Shown here: positions 1 through 8,265 of the stretch, one piece after another
How the letters are laid out: each line of letters opens with the position of its first letter
Numbering within the stretch: position 1 is the first letter of the stretch
Assembly (NCBI RefSeq): GCF_015694525.1
Contig: NZ_JADQDM010000002.1
Location: forward strand, 310,001-374,000
Reading direction: 5' to 3'
Source of the DNA: Hymenobacter ruricola
Lineage (GTDB): Bacteria > Bacteroidota > Bacteroidia > Cytophagales > Hymenobacteraceae
Length of the DNA stretch: 64,000 nt
Translations under genes and position numbers: made by a program
The notes under the pieces: generated by a model
Told to the model about the DNA's origin: nothing
The model's database searches: none
Seen by the model: the letters and a program-made list of their open reading frames with translations, nothing else

Positions 1-88
1 CACAGGCAGAGCCGCAGCTTATTGAAAGGGCTTTTGTTCACAACTGAATTCACGTTTTCGAGGCACCCCGGGGCCGGGCGCCGGGGGC

Positions 89-1519
89 TTACAGCCCGTA
101 TTTGCTCAACAGATAAATCAGCGAGGCCATGCTGGCGCCCCCCAGCTCCAGCTCGCGCCGGTTCACTTTGTCGAAGGTGTCGGCGGCGGTGTGGTGAATG
201 TCGAAGTAGCGCTGTGAGTCGCACTTGTAGCCGATGAGGGCTTTGGGGTGGACAGTGGCTTGCAGGGGCTCGATGTCGGTACCGCTGTGGCCGGCCTGAA
301 TGTCGTCGACGCCGTAGGGCTGGAGCAGCGGGGCCCATTTCGCCACTTTGGCGAGGGTGGCGGCGTCGGCTTCGAGGTTGAAGCCGCGAGGTGTGAAGCC
401 GCCGCCGTCCGACTCGATGGCCGCAACGTGGGTTTCCTTGTTTTGGGCGGCTAGGCGGGCGTATTCGGTGCCGCCGCGGGCGCCGTTTTCTTCGTTCATA
501 AACAGCACCGCGCGGATGGTGCGCTCGGGCTTGAAGCCGGCCGCGCGCAGCAGGCGCAGGGCCTCAATGCTTTGCACGCAGCCCGTACCGTCGTCGTGCG
601 CGCCCTGGGCCAGGTCCCAGGAATCGAGGTGGCCGCCCACGGTGATGATTTCCTGCGGGAATTTGCTGCCCCGGATTTCGCCCACCACGTTGTAGCTCTT
701 CTCGTCGGGCAGGGTGGTGCATTCCATCTCCAGCTCAAACTGCAGCTCCGGGCTGGCCTTGAGCAGCTGGCTGAGCTGGTCGGCGGCCATGGTGCTGAGG
801 GCCGCGCCGGGAATGGTGGCCGGCCGCATGGTGCCGGTGTGCGGGTTGTCGTCGCGGGCGCTGGTCATGGAGCGCACCAGGGCGCCCACGGCCCCGCGTT
901 TGGCCGCTTCGGCCGCGCCCAGGGCGCGCTGGTCCACGGCCCCGCCGTAGGCGGCGCCCGGCTCAATCAGGGCGTCGTTGAAGGGACGGTTGTAGAACAC
1001 GAATTTGCCTTTCACGGCCTCGTCGGGCAGGTTTTTCAGCTCCTCGAAGCTGTGCACTTCCACCACGCCGGCCTTCAGCTTGCCGCCGGTGCCCACCGAG
1101 CCGCCCAGCGCGCACACCGCCACCCTGATTTCCTTGCCCTTGTTGCCCACGATTTCGCCCTTCTCCTTGCCGCCGCGCACCCAGTGCGGCACCATCACCT
1201 CCTGCAGGTACACGCGGTCGAAGCCGGCTTTTTCCATGGTGGCCTTGCCCCAGTCCACGGCCTGCTGGGCCTGGGGCGAGCCGGAAAGGCGCGGCCCGAT
1301 GGTGTTGGTGAGGTAGCGCAGGTTTTCGTAGCTCTCGCCGCGCAGCAGGGCCTCGTCGAAGAGCTTGCGCAAAGCCAGCGAGTCGGTTTTGTCGGCTTTG
1401 GCCGGGGCGGCGGCCGGCGCGGGTTTGGCCTTGCGGCGAACCTGGGCCTGAGCGGCGGGCGCGCTCAACGCCAACACCACCACGGCGCTGGCCAACAATC
1501 GGGGAACGGAATTCAGCAT
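89..1519 (-). CDS. secreted M28 family zinc peptidase (PA-domain aminopeptidase type)
   Basis: A 476-aa protein that begins with a clear signal peptide (about residues 1-26, ending AAQAQ), so it is exported. The middle holds a PA-like insert (about 130-260) and the C-terminal half is an M28 peptidase fold: GGHLDSWDLAQGAHDDGTG carries the first His and the bridging Asp, MNEENG carries the catalytic and metal Glu pair, ESDGG the next Asp ligand, and DIHHTAADT the last His. The family removes N-terminal residues from peptides with two zinc ions. The ATG at 1519 sits 44 bases downstream of a TACTTTCG box. It is transcribed alone, leftward. Substrate is not predictable. Family call is strong; aminopeptidase specificity is inferred. 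Confidence 0.92.
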   Translation of the reverse strand: MLNSVPRLLASAVVVLALSAPAAQAQVRRKAKPAPAAAPAKADKTDSLALRKLFDEALLRGESYENLRYLTNTIGPRLSGSPQAQQAVDWGKATMEKAGFDRVYLQEVMVPHWVRGGKEKGEIVGNKGKEIRVAVCALGGSVGTGGKLKAGVVEVHSFEELKNLPDEAVKGKFVFYNRPFNDALIEPGAAYGGAVDQRALGAAEAAKRGAVGALVRSMTSARDDNPHTGTMRPATIPGAALSTMAADQLSQLLKASPELQFELEMECTTLPDEKSYNVVGEIRGSKFPQEIITVGGHLDSWDLAQGAHDDGTGCVQSIEALRLLRAAGFKPERTIRAVLFMNEENGARGGTEYARLAAQNKETHVAAIESDGGGFTPRGFNLEADAATLAKVAKWAPLLQPYGVDDIQAGHSGTDIEPLQATVHPKALIGYKCDSQRYFDIHHTAADTFDKVNRRELELGGASMASLIYLLSKYGL

Positions 1520-1562
1520 AAGATAACAACCGAAAGCGCCCGCCAGTGGGGCCGGGCCGGGG

Positions 1563-1570
1563 CGAAAGTA
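1563..1570 (-). promoter_or_regulatory. putative -7 box TACTTTCG upstream of the M28 peptidase
   Basis: On the minus strand this octamer resembles the Bacteroidota -7 consensus TAnnTTTG with one change near the end. It lies 44 bases before the ATG at 1519. The same octamer precedes the gene starting at 51028. No convincing -33 element was identified. Confidence 0.4.
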
Positions 1571-1627
1571 CGGCAGCGGCCCCGCGCGGGGTGCGTCGGC
1601 GGCCGTTTTGCCCGGTCGGCGCCTGGG

Positions 1628-2170
1628 CTACTGGCCGTATTTGCTCACGGTCACCGCCGGCGCCGCGCCGTCGGCCATGCTCACTTTGAAGAGGTAGTTG
1701 TATTCGCTTTCGGCGATATCGGCCACTGGCCGGGCGACGCCCAAGGCTTCAATCTGCGGCAGCAGGGTGTTGGAATGGCCCACCACCACCACCGTTCTCC
1801 CGGCGTACTGCGTCCGGATGAGGGCGGCCAGGGTGACGGGCTGCAGGGCGTCGTACAACTGCGGCACCACGCCGGTGGCCGCAGCCAACGGGGCCAGGGT
1901 GGCCCGCGTGCGCTTGAAGTCGGTGGTGAACAGGGCCGCGGGGGTCGTGCCCGCCAGCACTTTGCTTAACTCCTGCGCCCGCGCTTCGCCCGCAACTGAC
2001 AGCGTAGGGTCGGCGGGGTTGGAGGCGTTGTCCTTTTCGGCGTGGCGCACGAGGTACACGGTGGTCACGGGCACGGGCGGAGTGGGCGGCACGTATTTCT
2101 TGGAAGAACAGCCGGATAGGGCCAGGGCGCTGCTCAGAAACAACGCGGCCAGCAGTCGTAAGGCGGTCAT
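1628..2170 (-). CDS. histidine phosphatase family lipoprotein (SixA/PGM-like)
   Basis: A 180-aa protein with a lipoprotein signal peptide (lipobox ALSGC, Cys about residue 21). The histidine phosphatase core is visible: VRHAEKD (phospho-accepting His about residue 44), the Arg of RTRAT, and the second catalytic His in VVGHSNTL. Members dephosphorylate small metabolites or phosphohistidine; the substrate cannot be read from sequence. It begins 15 bases after the stop of a paralogue (2186-2818) and is very probably co-transcribed with it. The two share the same motif spacing and end with a similar ADGxxP..VxxYG stretch, so they look like a tandem duplication with different membrane attachment. 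Confidence 0.85.
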   Translation of the reverse strand: MTALRLLAALFLSSALALSGCSSKKYVPPTPPVPVTTVYLVRHAEKDNASNPADPTLSVAGEARAQELSKVLAGTTPAALFTTDFKRTRATLAPLAAATGVVPQLYDALQPVTLAALIRTQYAGRTVVVVGHSNTLLPQIEALGVARPVADIAESEYNYLFKVSMADGAAPAVTVSKYGQ

Positions 2171-2185
2171 GGCCGGAAGCGGGCG

Positions 2186-2818
2186 CTATTTGTTGGGGGC
2201 CGCGGGCGTCATCGGGGCCATGGCGGCCGGGGCGGCTTTGGCCTTGTTCAGGGGCTTCCGCTCGGCGCCGTAGCCACGGGTTTCCACGGTGGGCGACACG
2301 CCGTCGGCCACGCGCACCGTGAACAGGTAGTCGTACTCGTTTTCGCCGATTTCGTCGACCGGCGGCACCGCCCCGAAGTCATCGATTAGCGAGAGCAGGG
2401 TGTTGGAATGGCCCACCACCACCACCGACTTGCCGGCGTACTGCTTCAGGATGAGGTCGGCCAGGTCGCGGCCGCGGCGCGGGTCGTACTCCTGCGGCTC
2501 CAGCTTGGTGGCGGCGGCCAGCGGCGCCAGCGTGGTGCGCGTGCGCGTGGTGTTGGTGGTGAAGAGGGCGGCCGGGTGGCGCTTCTCCAGGGTCTGGCGC
2601 AGGGCCAGGGCCCGTGCCTGGCCCGCGGCCGAGAGCGTGGGGTCGGCGGGGTTGGACGTGGAATCTTTTTCGGCGTGACGCACGATGTACACCGTCGTGA
2701 CGACGGGCTTCTCTTTGGTCTTGACCTTGACTTTGGTCTGGGCCGAGGCGGAACGGCTGGCGAACGCCGCGAAAACGGCGAGCAACAGGAAGATACGGAA
2801 CGGAAAACGTGCAGTCAT
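2186..2818 (-). CDS. secreted histidine phosphatase family protein
   Basis: A 210-aa paralogue of the adjacent lipoprotein. I chose the ATG at 2818 because it starts a standard signal peptide (MTARFPFRIFLLL..., cleavage near SASAQ); the longer frame to 2866 adds 16 unlikely residues. Catalytic features: VRHAEKDS (first His), RTRTTLAP, and VVGHSNTLL (second His). Unlike its neighbour it has no lipobox Cys, so it should be soluble in the periplasm or secreted. It is the first gene of a two-gene leftward unit and has a low-complexity, Lys-rich linker after the signal peptide and an Ala/Pro-rich tail. Substrate unknown. Confidence 0.85.
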   Translation of the reverse strand: MTARFPFRIFLLLAVFAAFASRSASAQTKVKVKTKEKPVVTTVYIVRHAEKDSTSNPADPTLSAAGQARALALRQTLEKRHPAALFTTNTTRTRTTLAPLAAATKLEPQEYDPRRGRDLADLILKQYAGKSVVVVGHSNTLLSLIDDFGAVPPVDEIGENEYDYLFTVRVADGVSPTVETRGYGAERKPLNKAKAAPAAMAPMTPAAPNK

Positions 2819-2966
2819 AGCCAAAATACGAGAAGGTAAAAGTTGCCCGAGCAAATTACGCCACAATCCCGAAACGGCCGCGGCCGGCCGGCTTCATGCG
2901 GCCTTCAGGCGGCCGTGCCGTATGTTGCACCCGCGTAATTCATTAATGGCTTCACCGCCCCGCCCC

Positions 2967-3647
2967 ATGCACGTTCTGCTCATCGAAGACGAAAAAAGCC
3001 TGCACCAGGAAATGCGGCAATTCCTGCTCCAGGCCCAGTACCTGGTCGATTCGGCCTACACCTACGCGGAAGCTTCCGAGAAGCTCTACGTGAGCAGCTA
3101 CGATTTCGTGCTGCTCGACCTGGGCCTGCCCGGCGGCGACGGCCTGGACCTGCTCAAAGAAGCCCGCCTCAACGAAAACCAGGAGGCCTCCTTCATCATC
3201 CTCACCGCCCGCGGCGCCCTCGACGACCGCATTCGCGGCCTCGACCTCGGCGCCGACGACTACCTGCCCAAGCCCTTTTCGCTGCTGGAGCTCACCAGCC
3301 GGATGCAGGCCATCACGCGCCGCAAGTTCAACCTCAAGCGGCCCGAAATCACCTTCGGCCAGGGCTTTAGCATGGACCCCAACGCCCGGCTGGTGCGCCA
3401 CAACGGCCAGGAAGTGCCCCTCACCAAGAAGGAGTTCGACCTGCTGCACTACCTGCTGCTGCACCGCGGCCGGGTGCTCACGCGCCTGCAGCTCGGCGAG
3501 CACCTGTGGGGCAACGTGCTGGAAGACGACTCCGACTCGAACTACATCGACGTACACATCAAGAACGTGCGCAAAAAGCTGGCCCAGTTCGGCCCCGCCG
3601 ACTTCCTAGAAACGGTGCGCGGCATCGGCTACCGCGCGGCGGAGTGA
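2967..3647 (+). CDS. OmpR-family response regulator
   Basis: A 226-aa two-domain regulator. The receiver domain has the acidic pair (E7 D8), the phosphorylated Asp at D51 (LLDLGLPG) and the conserved Lys at K102 (YLPKPFS). The C-terminal half is a winged-helix OmpR/PhoB DNA-binding domain (LTKKEFDLLHYLL, YIDVHIKNVRKKL, ETVRGIGYR). The start at 2967 opens directly on the receiver fold; an in-frame ATG at 2946 is an alternative adding MASPPRP. It is followed after 111 bases by a cognate histidine kinase on the same strand, with an imperfect inverted repeat between. Target genes are unknown. Confidence 0.95.
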   Translation: MHVLLIEDEKSLHQEMRQFLLQAQYLVDSAYTYAEASEKLYVSSYDFVLLDLGLPGGDGLDLLKEARLNENQEASFIILTARGALDDRIRGLDLGADDYLPKPFSLLELTSRMQAITRRKFNLKRPEITFGQGFSMDPNARLVRHNGQEVPLTKKEFDLLHYLLLHRGRVLTRLQLGEHLWGNVLEDDSDSNYIDVHIKNVRKKLAQFGPADFLETVRGIGYRAAE

Positions 3648-3650
3648 TTT

Positions 3651-3757
3651 TCATTTAACATTTATCAATTAACATCTAACAGCCGTGCTGGCGGCTTTCT
3701 AAAAAGCCGGTCAAGCTCCAGCCGAGTGTTAAATGATAAATGTTAATTGTTAAATGA
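3651..3757. repeat. palindromic intergenic repeat, family E copy 1
   Basis: An imperfect inverted repeat starting tcatttaaca and ending tgttaaatga, with internal blocks such as aattaaca and atttatca in both arms and a GC-rich centre near agccgtgctggcggct. It fills the gap between the response regulator and the kinase. A second copy with the same outer ends lies at 46974-47057. Confidence 0.75.
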
Positions 3758-3758
3758 A

Positions 3759-5138
3759 ATGAGACTCGAAGCCAAGCTGGCCTTCTCCAATGCCATTTCC
3801 AAGCTGCTGCTAGTGCTGCTCGGGGCCCTGGTGATTCCGCCCATCGTGCAGCGGGTGGCCGTGGCGCACACCGATTTCCGCCTGCGCGACCAGCAGCGCC
3901 GGGTGCTGGCCCTCATCGCCCGCGACGGCCTCGTGGCCTTCGAACGCGGCGAGCGGGCCGAAACCTACGCCGACTACAACATCTTCAAGCAGGAATACAT
4001 CACCCTGACGCCGCTGCCGGCCGGGGCCGCGCTGCCGCCCGAGCGCATTTTTGAGGAGCCCCGGCAGGTCGACCAGCAGGTAGAAGACTTCCGGATTCTC
4101 AGCTTTGCCCGCCCGCCCGGCGGGGCCGCCTACCGCGCCTTTCGGGTCGAAATAGGGTCTTCGCTGGAGACGGTGGAGCTGCTCACGGCCACGCTGCGGC
4201 AGCTGGCGCTGTGGGTGCTGGTGGCGGCCTCGCTGCTCACGGTGGTGTCGGATGCGGCGGTGGCGCACTACCTGCTGGCGCCCCTGCGGGAGCTGATAGT
4301 GCGCAAGCTGCGCGGCATTCGTCAGCCGTCGGATTTCAACTTTCAACCCGTTGATACCGATACCACTGATTTCCGCCGGCTCGACGACCGGTTGAACTCG
4401 CTGATGCGGCAGGTACAGTCGGCGTTTGCCAAGGAACGGGAATTTATGAGCAACGTCAGCCACGAGCTGCTCACGCCGGTCAGCATCCTGCAGTCGCGCT
4501 TCGAGAATATGCTGCAGGACCCCACCCTGCCCGAGGCGCACGCCCAGCAGATTGTGGAATCGCAGCGCACGCTCTACCGCCTGCGCAACACGGTGCGCAC
4601 CCTGCTGCTCATCGCCAACATCGAAAACGAGCAGTACCTGCGCGACGCCCCCGTGCGCCTGTCGGCTGCCGTGGCCGACGTGGCCGAGGAGCTGGACGAC
4701 CGCCGGCAGCAGCGCGACATTTCCCTCGAAGTCGACATCCAGGGCGACGACGTGCGGCCCCACGCCAACGCCAGCCTGATGCACACGCTGCTGCGCAACC
4801 TGCTCAGCAACGCCATCAAATACAACCACGAGGGCGGCCGCATCCGGGTGCTGGGCCGCCCGGCCGAGCGCGGCGGCTACACCCTGCGCGTGGAGGACAC
4901 CGGCCCCGGCATTGCCGCCGACCACCTGCCGTTTTTGTTCGACCGGTTCCGGCGCTTCCACGCCAACGCGCCGAACTCGCCGGAGGGCTACGGCCTGGGG
5001 CTGCCCATCGCCAAAACCATTGCCGCCTTCCACGGCGCCACCCTGGAGGCCGAGTCGACGGTGGGCCAGGGCACGGCGTTCGTGCTGCATTTTGGCGCCG
5101 AGACGGGCACGGCGGCCGGGTTCATTCCGCCTTCATAG
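3759..5138 (+). CDS. two-component sensor histidine kinase
   Basis: A 459-aa membrane kinase, partner of the response regulator just upstream. It has an N-terminal transmembrane segment (about 10-30), a periplasmic loop, and a second segment (about 145-170). The HisKA domain carries the phospho-accepting His at H235 (SNVSHELLTPVS), followed by the ATPase domain: N box (RNLLSNAIKYN), G1 box (DTGPGIA) and G2 box (GYGLGLPIAK). The ATG at 3759 was chosen over a TTG at 3747 inside the repeat. The signal is not evident; the sensor loop is about 115 residues with no domain I recognise. Organisation resembles copper or envelope-stress sensors, but that is only inference. Confidence 0.93.
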   Translation: MRLEAKLAFSNAISKLLLVLLGALVIPPIVQRVAVAHTDFRLRDQQRRVLALIARDGLVAFERGERAETYADYNIFKQEYITLTPLPAGAALPPERIFEEPRQVDQQVEDFRILSFARPPGGAAYRAFRVEIGSSLETVELLTATLRQLALWVLVAASLLTVVSDAAVAHYLLAPLRELIVRKLRGIRQPSDFNFQPVDTDTTDFRRLDDRLNSLMRQVQSAFAKEREFMSNVSHELLTPVSILQSRFENMLQDPTLPEAHAQQIVESQRTLYRLRNTVRTLLLIANIENEQYLRDAPVRLSAAVADVAEELDDRRQQRDISLEVDIQGDDVRPHANASLMHTLLRNLLSNAIKYNHEGGRIRVLGRPAERGGYTLRVEDTGPGIAADHLPFLFDRFRRFHANAPNSPEGYGLGLPIAKTIAAFHGATLEAESTVGQGTAFVLHFGAETGTAAGFIPPS

Positions 5139-5174
5139 GCCGGAAAGTAACTTCGGGGAGTAATTAAAGTCTCC

Positions 5175-5405
5175 GTGCGTACTCTGCTGAAAATCTTGAT
5201 TTCGGGCCTGCTGCTGGTGCTGGCCGTGGCGGTAGGGGCCGAAGTGGTGGCCCTGCGCCGCCTCAGCTCTCTGGCGGACGCCACCGCCGGCACATCGGCG
5301 CCTACCGTGGTGGTGCGCAAGGCCGCGCACGTGCCCGCGCCGACCAAATCGGTGCGCTCGCTGCCGGTGGGCAAGCGCGGCGCCCGGCGCCATTCCGGTT
5401 CCTAG
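5175..5405 (+). CDS. small N-anchored hypothetical protein
   Basis: A 76-aa ORF with a GTG start just after the kinase gene on the same strand. It has one hydrophobic segment (about residues 5-24) and then a basic, Ala/Pro/Ser-rich tail (ends GKRGARRHSGS). It could be an inner-membrane-anchored periplasmic peptide or a secreted small protein. No family is recognised. The compact N-terminal helix and its position 36 bases behind the kinase argue that it is real, but codon evidence from such a short GC-rich frame is weak. Confidence 0.5.
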   Translation: MRTLLKILISGLLLVLAVAVGAEVVALRRLSSLADATAGTSAPTVVVRKAAHVPAPTKSVRSLPVGKRGARRHSGS

Positions 5406-5423
5406 CTTCGGGCCGCGGCGCGC

Positions 5424-6290
5424 CTACTCCTGCGCCGCCACGCCGTAGTCTTCCGACGCAATGGGCTGGGGCGGGGCCTGTACTTCAGAGGCTTCGGGCA
5501 GCGGCAGCTGCCAGTTCTGGCTGAGCTGGGCCAGGCCGTGAGCGGCGGTGAGGTCGAATTTGCAGGGCACTACGGAAACGTAGTTGTGGGCCAGGGCCCA
5601 CTCGTCGGTGTCGGTGCCGTGGTCGAGGTTGACGAACGAACCGATGAGCCAGTAGTACGGGCGCTGGTAGGGGTCGAGGCGGCAGTCGAACTCTTCCTGC
5701 CACTTGGCACGGGCCTGGCGGGCCAGGCGCAGGCCGGCAATGGGCGTAGCGGAGTTTTTGGGGATGTTCACGTTCAGGGCCGTGCCGGCGGGAATGCCGT
5801 GGGCCAGGGCGTGGCGGCACACCTGGCTTACCCATTCGGCCACGTGCGAGAAATCGGCCTGCGGGCCGTACTCGCAGAGCGAGAAGCCGATGGCGGGCAG
5901 GCCTTCAATGGCCGCTTCAATGGCCGCCGACATGGTGCCGGAGTACAGCACGTTCACCGAGGCGTTGGAGCCGTGGTTGATGCCGGACACCACGAGGTCG
6001 GGGGTGCGGCCTTTCAGCACATAGTGCTTGGCAATTTTGACGCAGTCGGCCGGGGTACCGGAGCACTCGTAGGCCTCCACGTCGGGCCCGAACACCGGAT
6101 TTTTGCTCAGGCGCAGCGCGTGGCCGATGGTGATGGCGTGCCCCATGCCCGACTGCGGCGAATCGGGCGCCACCACCACGACTTCGGCGCCCAGAGCCTG
6201 CACGATTTCGACCAGGTTACGAATGCCGGGGGCGGTGATGCCGTCGTCGTTGGAAACCAAAATGAGCGGGCGGGCGGGGGCGTCAGACAT
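5424..6290 (-). CDS. surE: 5'/3'-nucleotidase SurE
   Basis: SurE dephosphorylates nucleoside 5'- and 3'-monophosphates and is linked to stationary-phase survival. The start at 6290 places the metal-binding SNDDG motif (D15 D16) at the correct N-terminal distance, followed by PDSPQSGMG and the second metal-site block SGINHGSNASVNVLYSGTMSAA. At 288 aa it is slightly longer than the usual ~250 aa because of a C-terminal extension rich in Glu/Pro (EASEVQAPPQP). A perfect -7 box TACCTTTG lies 26 bases upstream of the start. It is divergent from the M14 peptidase gene (80 bases between starts) and converges on the small gene ending at 5405. Confidence 0.95.
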   Translation of the reverse strand: MSDAPARPLILVSNDDGITAPGIRNLVEIVQALGAEVVVVAPDSPQSGMGHAITIGHALRLSKNPVFGPDVEAYECSGTPADCVKIAKHYVLKGRTPDLVVSGINHGSNASVNVLYSGTMSAAIEAAIEGLPAIGFSLCEYGPQADFSHVAEWVSQVCRHALAHGIPAGTALNVNIPKNSATPIAGLRLARQARAKWQEEFDCRLDPYQRPYYWLIGSFVNLDHGTDTDEWALAHNYVSVVPCKFDLTAAHGLAQLSQNWQLPLPEASEVQAPPQPIASEDYGVAAQE

Positions 6291-6315
6291 GCAGCAGCAA
6301 ATGGGTGAATTTGGC

Positions 6316-6323
6316 CAAAGGTA
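6316..6323 (-). promoter_or_regulatory. -7 box TACCTTTG of surE
   Basis: An exact match on the minus strand to the Bacteroidota -7 consensus TAnnTTTG, 26 bases before the surE ATG in the surE/M14 intergenic space. No clear -33 TTG was seen at the usual spacing. Confidence 0.55.
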
Positions 6324-6369
6324 CGGCGCCTCCGGGGCGGGGTTCGGGTTTTGGTGTGAATTTGCGGCC

Positions 6370-8157
6370 ATGTTTACCATTCTGCTCGCTTCGCTGATGT
6401 CCCTCGCCCCCACCCCCCCGCCAGCCGCCTGGCGCACCCCGTTTGAAAACGACCCCGCCGGCAACACCACGGCCACCTACGCCGAGTGCATCGCCTACTA
6501 CCAAAAGCTGGCCGCGGCCTACCCGCAGCACCTGCACCTGGCCGAAGCCGGGCTCACCGACGCGGGCCTGCCGCTGCACGAAGTAGTGCTGAGCAGTGCC
6601 GTAAGCTTCAGCATGCCGTCGACTGACCAAGGCCGGGCGAACAGCGGCAAGCTGAATCTGGCCGCCCGCAAACCTGTCGTTTTTATTCAGAACGGCATCC
6701 ACCCCGGCGAGCCCGAGGGCATCGACGCCAGCATGATGCTGGCCCGCGACCTGCTGCAGCAAAAGCCGCTGCTGAAGCTGCTGAGCCAGGTGACGGTGGT
6801 CATCGTGCCCGTGTACAACATCGACGGCATGCTGAACCGTAACTCGACCACCCGCGTGAACCAGAACGGGCCGGCGCAATACGGCTTCCGGGGCAATGCC
6901 CGGCACCTGGATTTGAACCGCGACTACATCAAGCAGGAATCGCGCAATGCGCAGTCGTTTGCCGCCTTGTTTCAGAAATGGCAGCCCGATGTGTTTGTGG
7001 AAACCCACACGTCCAACGGGGCCGACTACCAGTACACCATGACCCTGATTGCCACCCAGCACAGCAAGCTGGCGCCGGCCCTGGGCACGTACCTGCAGGG
7101 GCAACTGCTGCCCGCGCTGTACCAGGGCATGGAGCAAAAAAAGTGGCCCATGACGCCCTACGTCGACTTTGAGGGCCGGACGCCGGAGAGCGGCCTGCAG
7201 GCTTTTCTGGAGAGCCCGCGCTATTCTACCGGCTACGCGGCCCTGTTCAACACCATCGGCTTCATGCCCGAGACGCACATGCTCAAGGCCTTCGCGCCGC
7301 GCGTGCACTCCACCTACGACTTCCTGAAAACAGTGCTGGAAACCGTGGAACAGCAGGCGGCCGCGCTGGCGGCGGCCCGCGCCACGGCGGCAGTCGATAT
7401 GGCGGCCCAAACCACCTTTCCCCTCACCTGGGCCCTGGACGACTCCCAGCACGAAACCGTGCAGTTCCGGGGCTATGAGGGCCGAATGAAGCCCAGCGAC
7501 GTGAGCGGCCAGCCGCGCCTCTACTACGACCGCGCCGCGCCGTTTACCCGGCCGGTTAAATACTTCAACACCTACCGGCCCACCACCACGGCCACCCGGC
7601 CCACGGCCTACCTCCTGCCCAAAGCCTGGACGGAAGTGGCCGACCTGCTGCGGCGCAACGGCGCTACATTGGAGGCCTTAACCCAGGAAGTGAGCGTGCC
7701 CGTGGAAACCTACTACTTCGAGGACTACAAGACCACAGCCAAGCCCTTTGAGGGGCACTACGTGCACAGCCAGGTGCAGCTGCGCACCGTGCGGGAAACG
7801 GCCACCTTTCAGCCCGGCGACTTCGTGGTGTACCTCAGCGAAGCCGCGCCCATCCGCTACCTGATGGAAACCCTGGAGCCGCAGGCCACCGATTCTTTCT
7901 TTGCCTGGGGCTTCTTTGACAGCGTGCTGCAACAGAAAGAGCATTTCTCCGACTACGTATTCGAGGACCTGGCTGCCGACCTGCTCCGCCGCGAGCCCGC
8001 GCTGCGCGAGCGGCTGGAGAAGCTGAAGCAAGGCAACCCTGCTTTTGCCGCCAACGGCCCGGCCCAGCTGGAATGGGTGTACCTGAACTCCGCCTACCAC
8101 GAGCCGGGCCACAACCGCTACCCGGTGGCGCGGTGGCTGGGCGAAGGGGAGCTATGA
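6370..8157 (+). CDS. secreted M14 family zinc carboxypeptidase
   Basis: A 595-aa exported peptidase; the ATG at 6370 begins a short signal peptide (MFTILLASLMSLAPTP). The M14 zinc site is complete: H111 and E114 in IHPGEPEG and H213 in VFVETHTSNG. The substrate Asn-Arg pair is seen in HLDLNRDY and the catalytic Glu is probably E301 (FMPETHM). The family removes C-terminal residues from peptides or trims peptidoglycan stems. About 270 residues beyond the catalytic domain form a C-terminal region of unknown role, a feature of many Bacteroidota M14 proteins. It is monocistronic; the stop overlaps the first base of an inverted repeat shared with the convergent DUF4112 gene. Confidence 0.92.
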   Translation: MFTILLASLMSLAPTPPPAAWRTPFENDPAGNTTATYAECIAYYQKLAAAYPQHLHLAEAGLTDAGLPLHEVVLSSAVSFSMPSTDQGRANSGKLNLAARKPVVFIQNGIHPGEPEGIDASMMLARDLLQQKPLLKLLSQVTVVIVPVYNIDGMLNRNSTTRVNQNGPAQYGFRGNARHLDLNRDYIKQESRNAQSFAALFQKWQPDVFVETHTSNGADYQYTMTLIATQHSKLAPALGTYLQGQLLPALYQGMEQKKWPMTPYVDFEGRTPESGLQAFLESPRYSTGYAALFNTIGFMPETHMLKAFAPRVHSTYDFLKTVLETVEQQAAALAAARATAAVDMAAQTTFPLTWALDDSQHETVQFRGYEGRMKPSDVSGQPRLYYDRAAPFTRPVKYFNTYRPTTTATRPTAYLLPKAWTEVADLLRRNGATLEALTQEVSVPVETYYFEDYKTTAKPFEGHYVHSQVQLRTVRETATFQPGDFVVYLSEAAPIRYLMETLEPQATDSFFAWGFFDSVLQQKEHFSDYVFEDLAADLLRREPALRERLEKLKQGNPAFAANGPAQLEWVYLNSAYHEPGHNRYPVARWLGEGEL

Positions 8158-8265
8158 GTTAAGAGTTAAGAGTTGGTAGTTAGGAGTTGAGGGAAAGGGG
8201 TTTCGTGCGTTTAACTCTTAGTCGCTCACGCTTAACTCTTAACTCCCAACTCTTAACTCTTAACT
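8157..8265. repeat. GTTAAGA-type inverted repeat between convergent genes (family D)
   Basis: Arms 8157-8176 and 8246-8265 are a perfect 20-bp inverted repeat (agttaagagttaagagttgg and its complement) and pairing continues imperfectly inward. Each arm is itself a short tandem repeat of gagttaa. The right arm contains the TAA stop of the minus-strand DUF4112 gene, and the left arm touches the TGA of the M14 gene. It may also act as a bidirectional terminator. Confidence 0.8.

Noticed and set aside
6413..6419. Seven-C run in the M14 signal-peptide region as a phase-variation tract
   Set aside because: The gene is in frame and intact, and runs of this length are expected by chance in Pro-rich, GC-rich codons.
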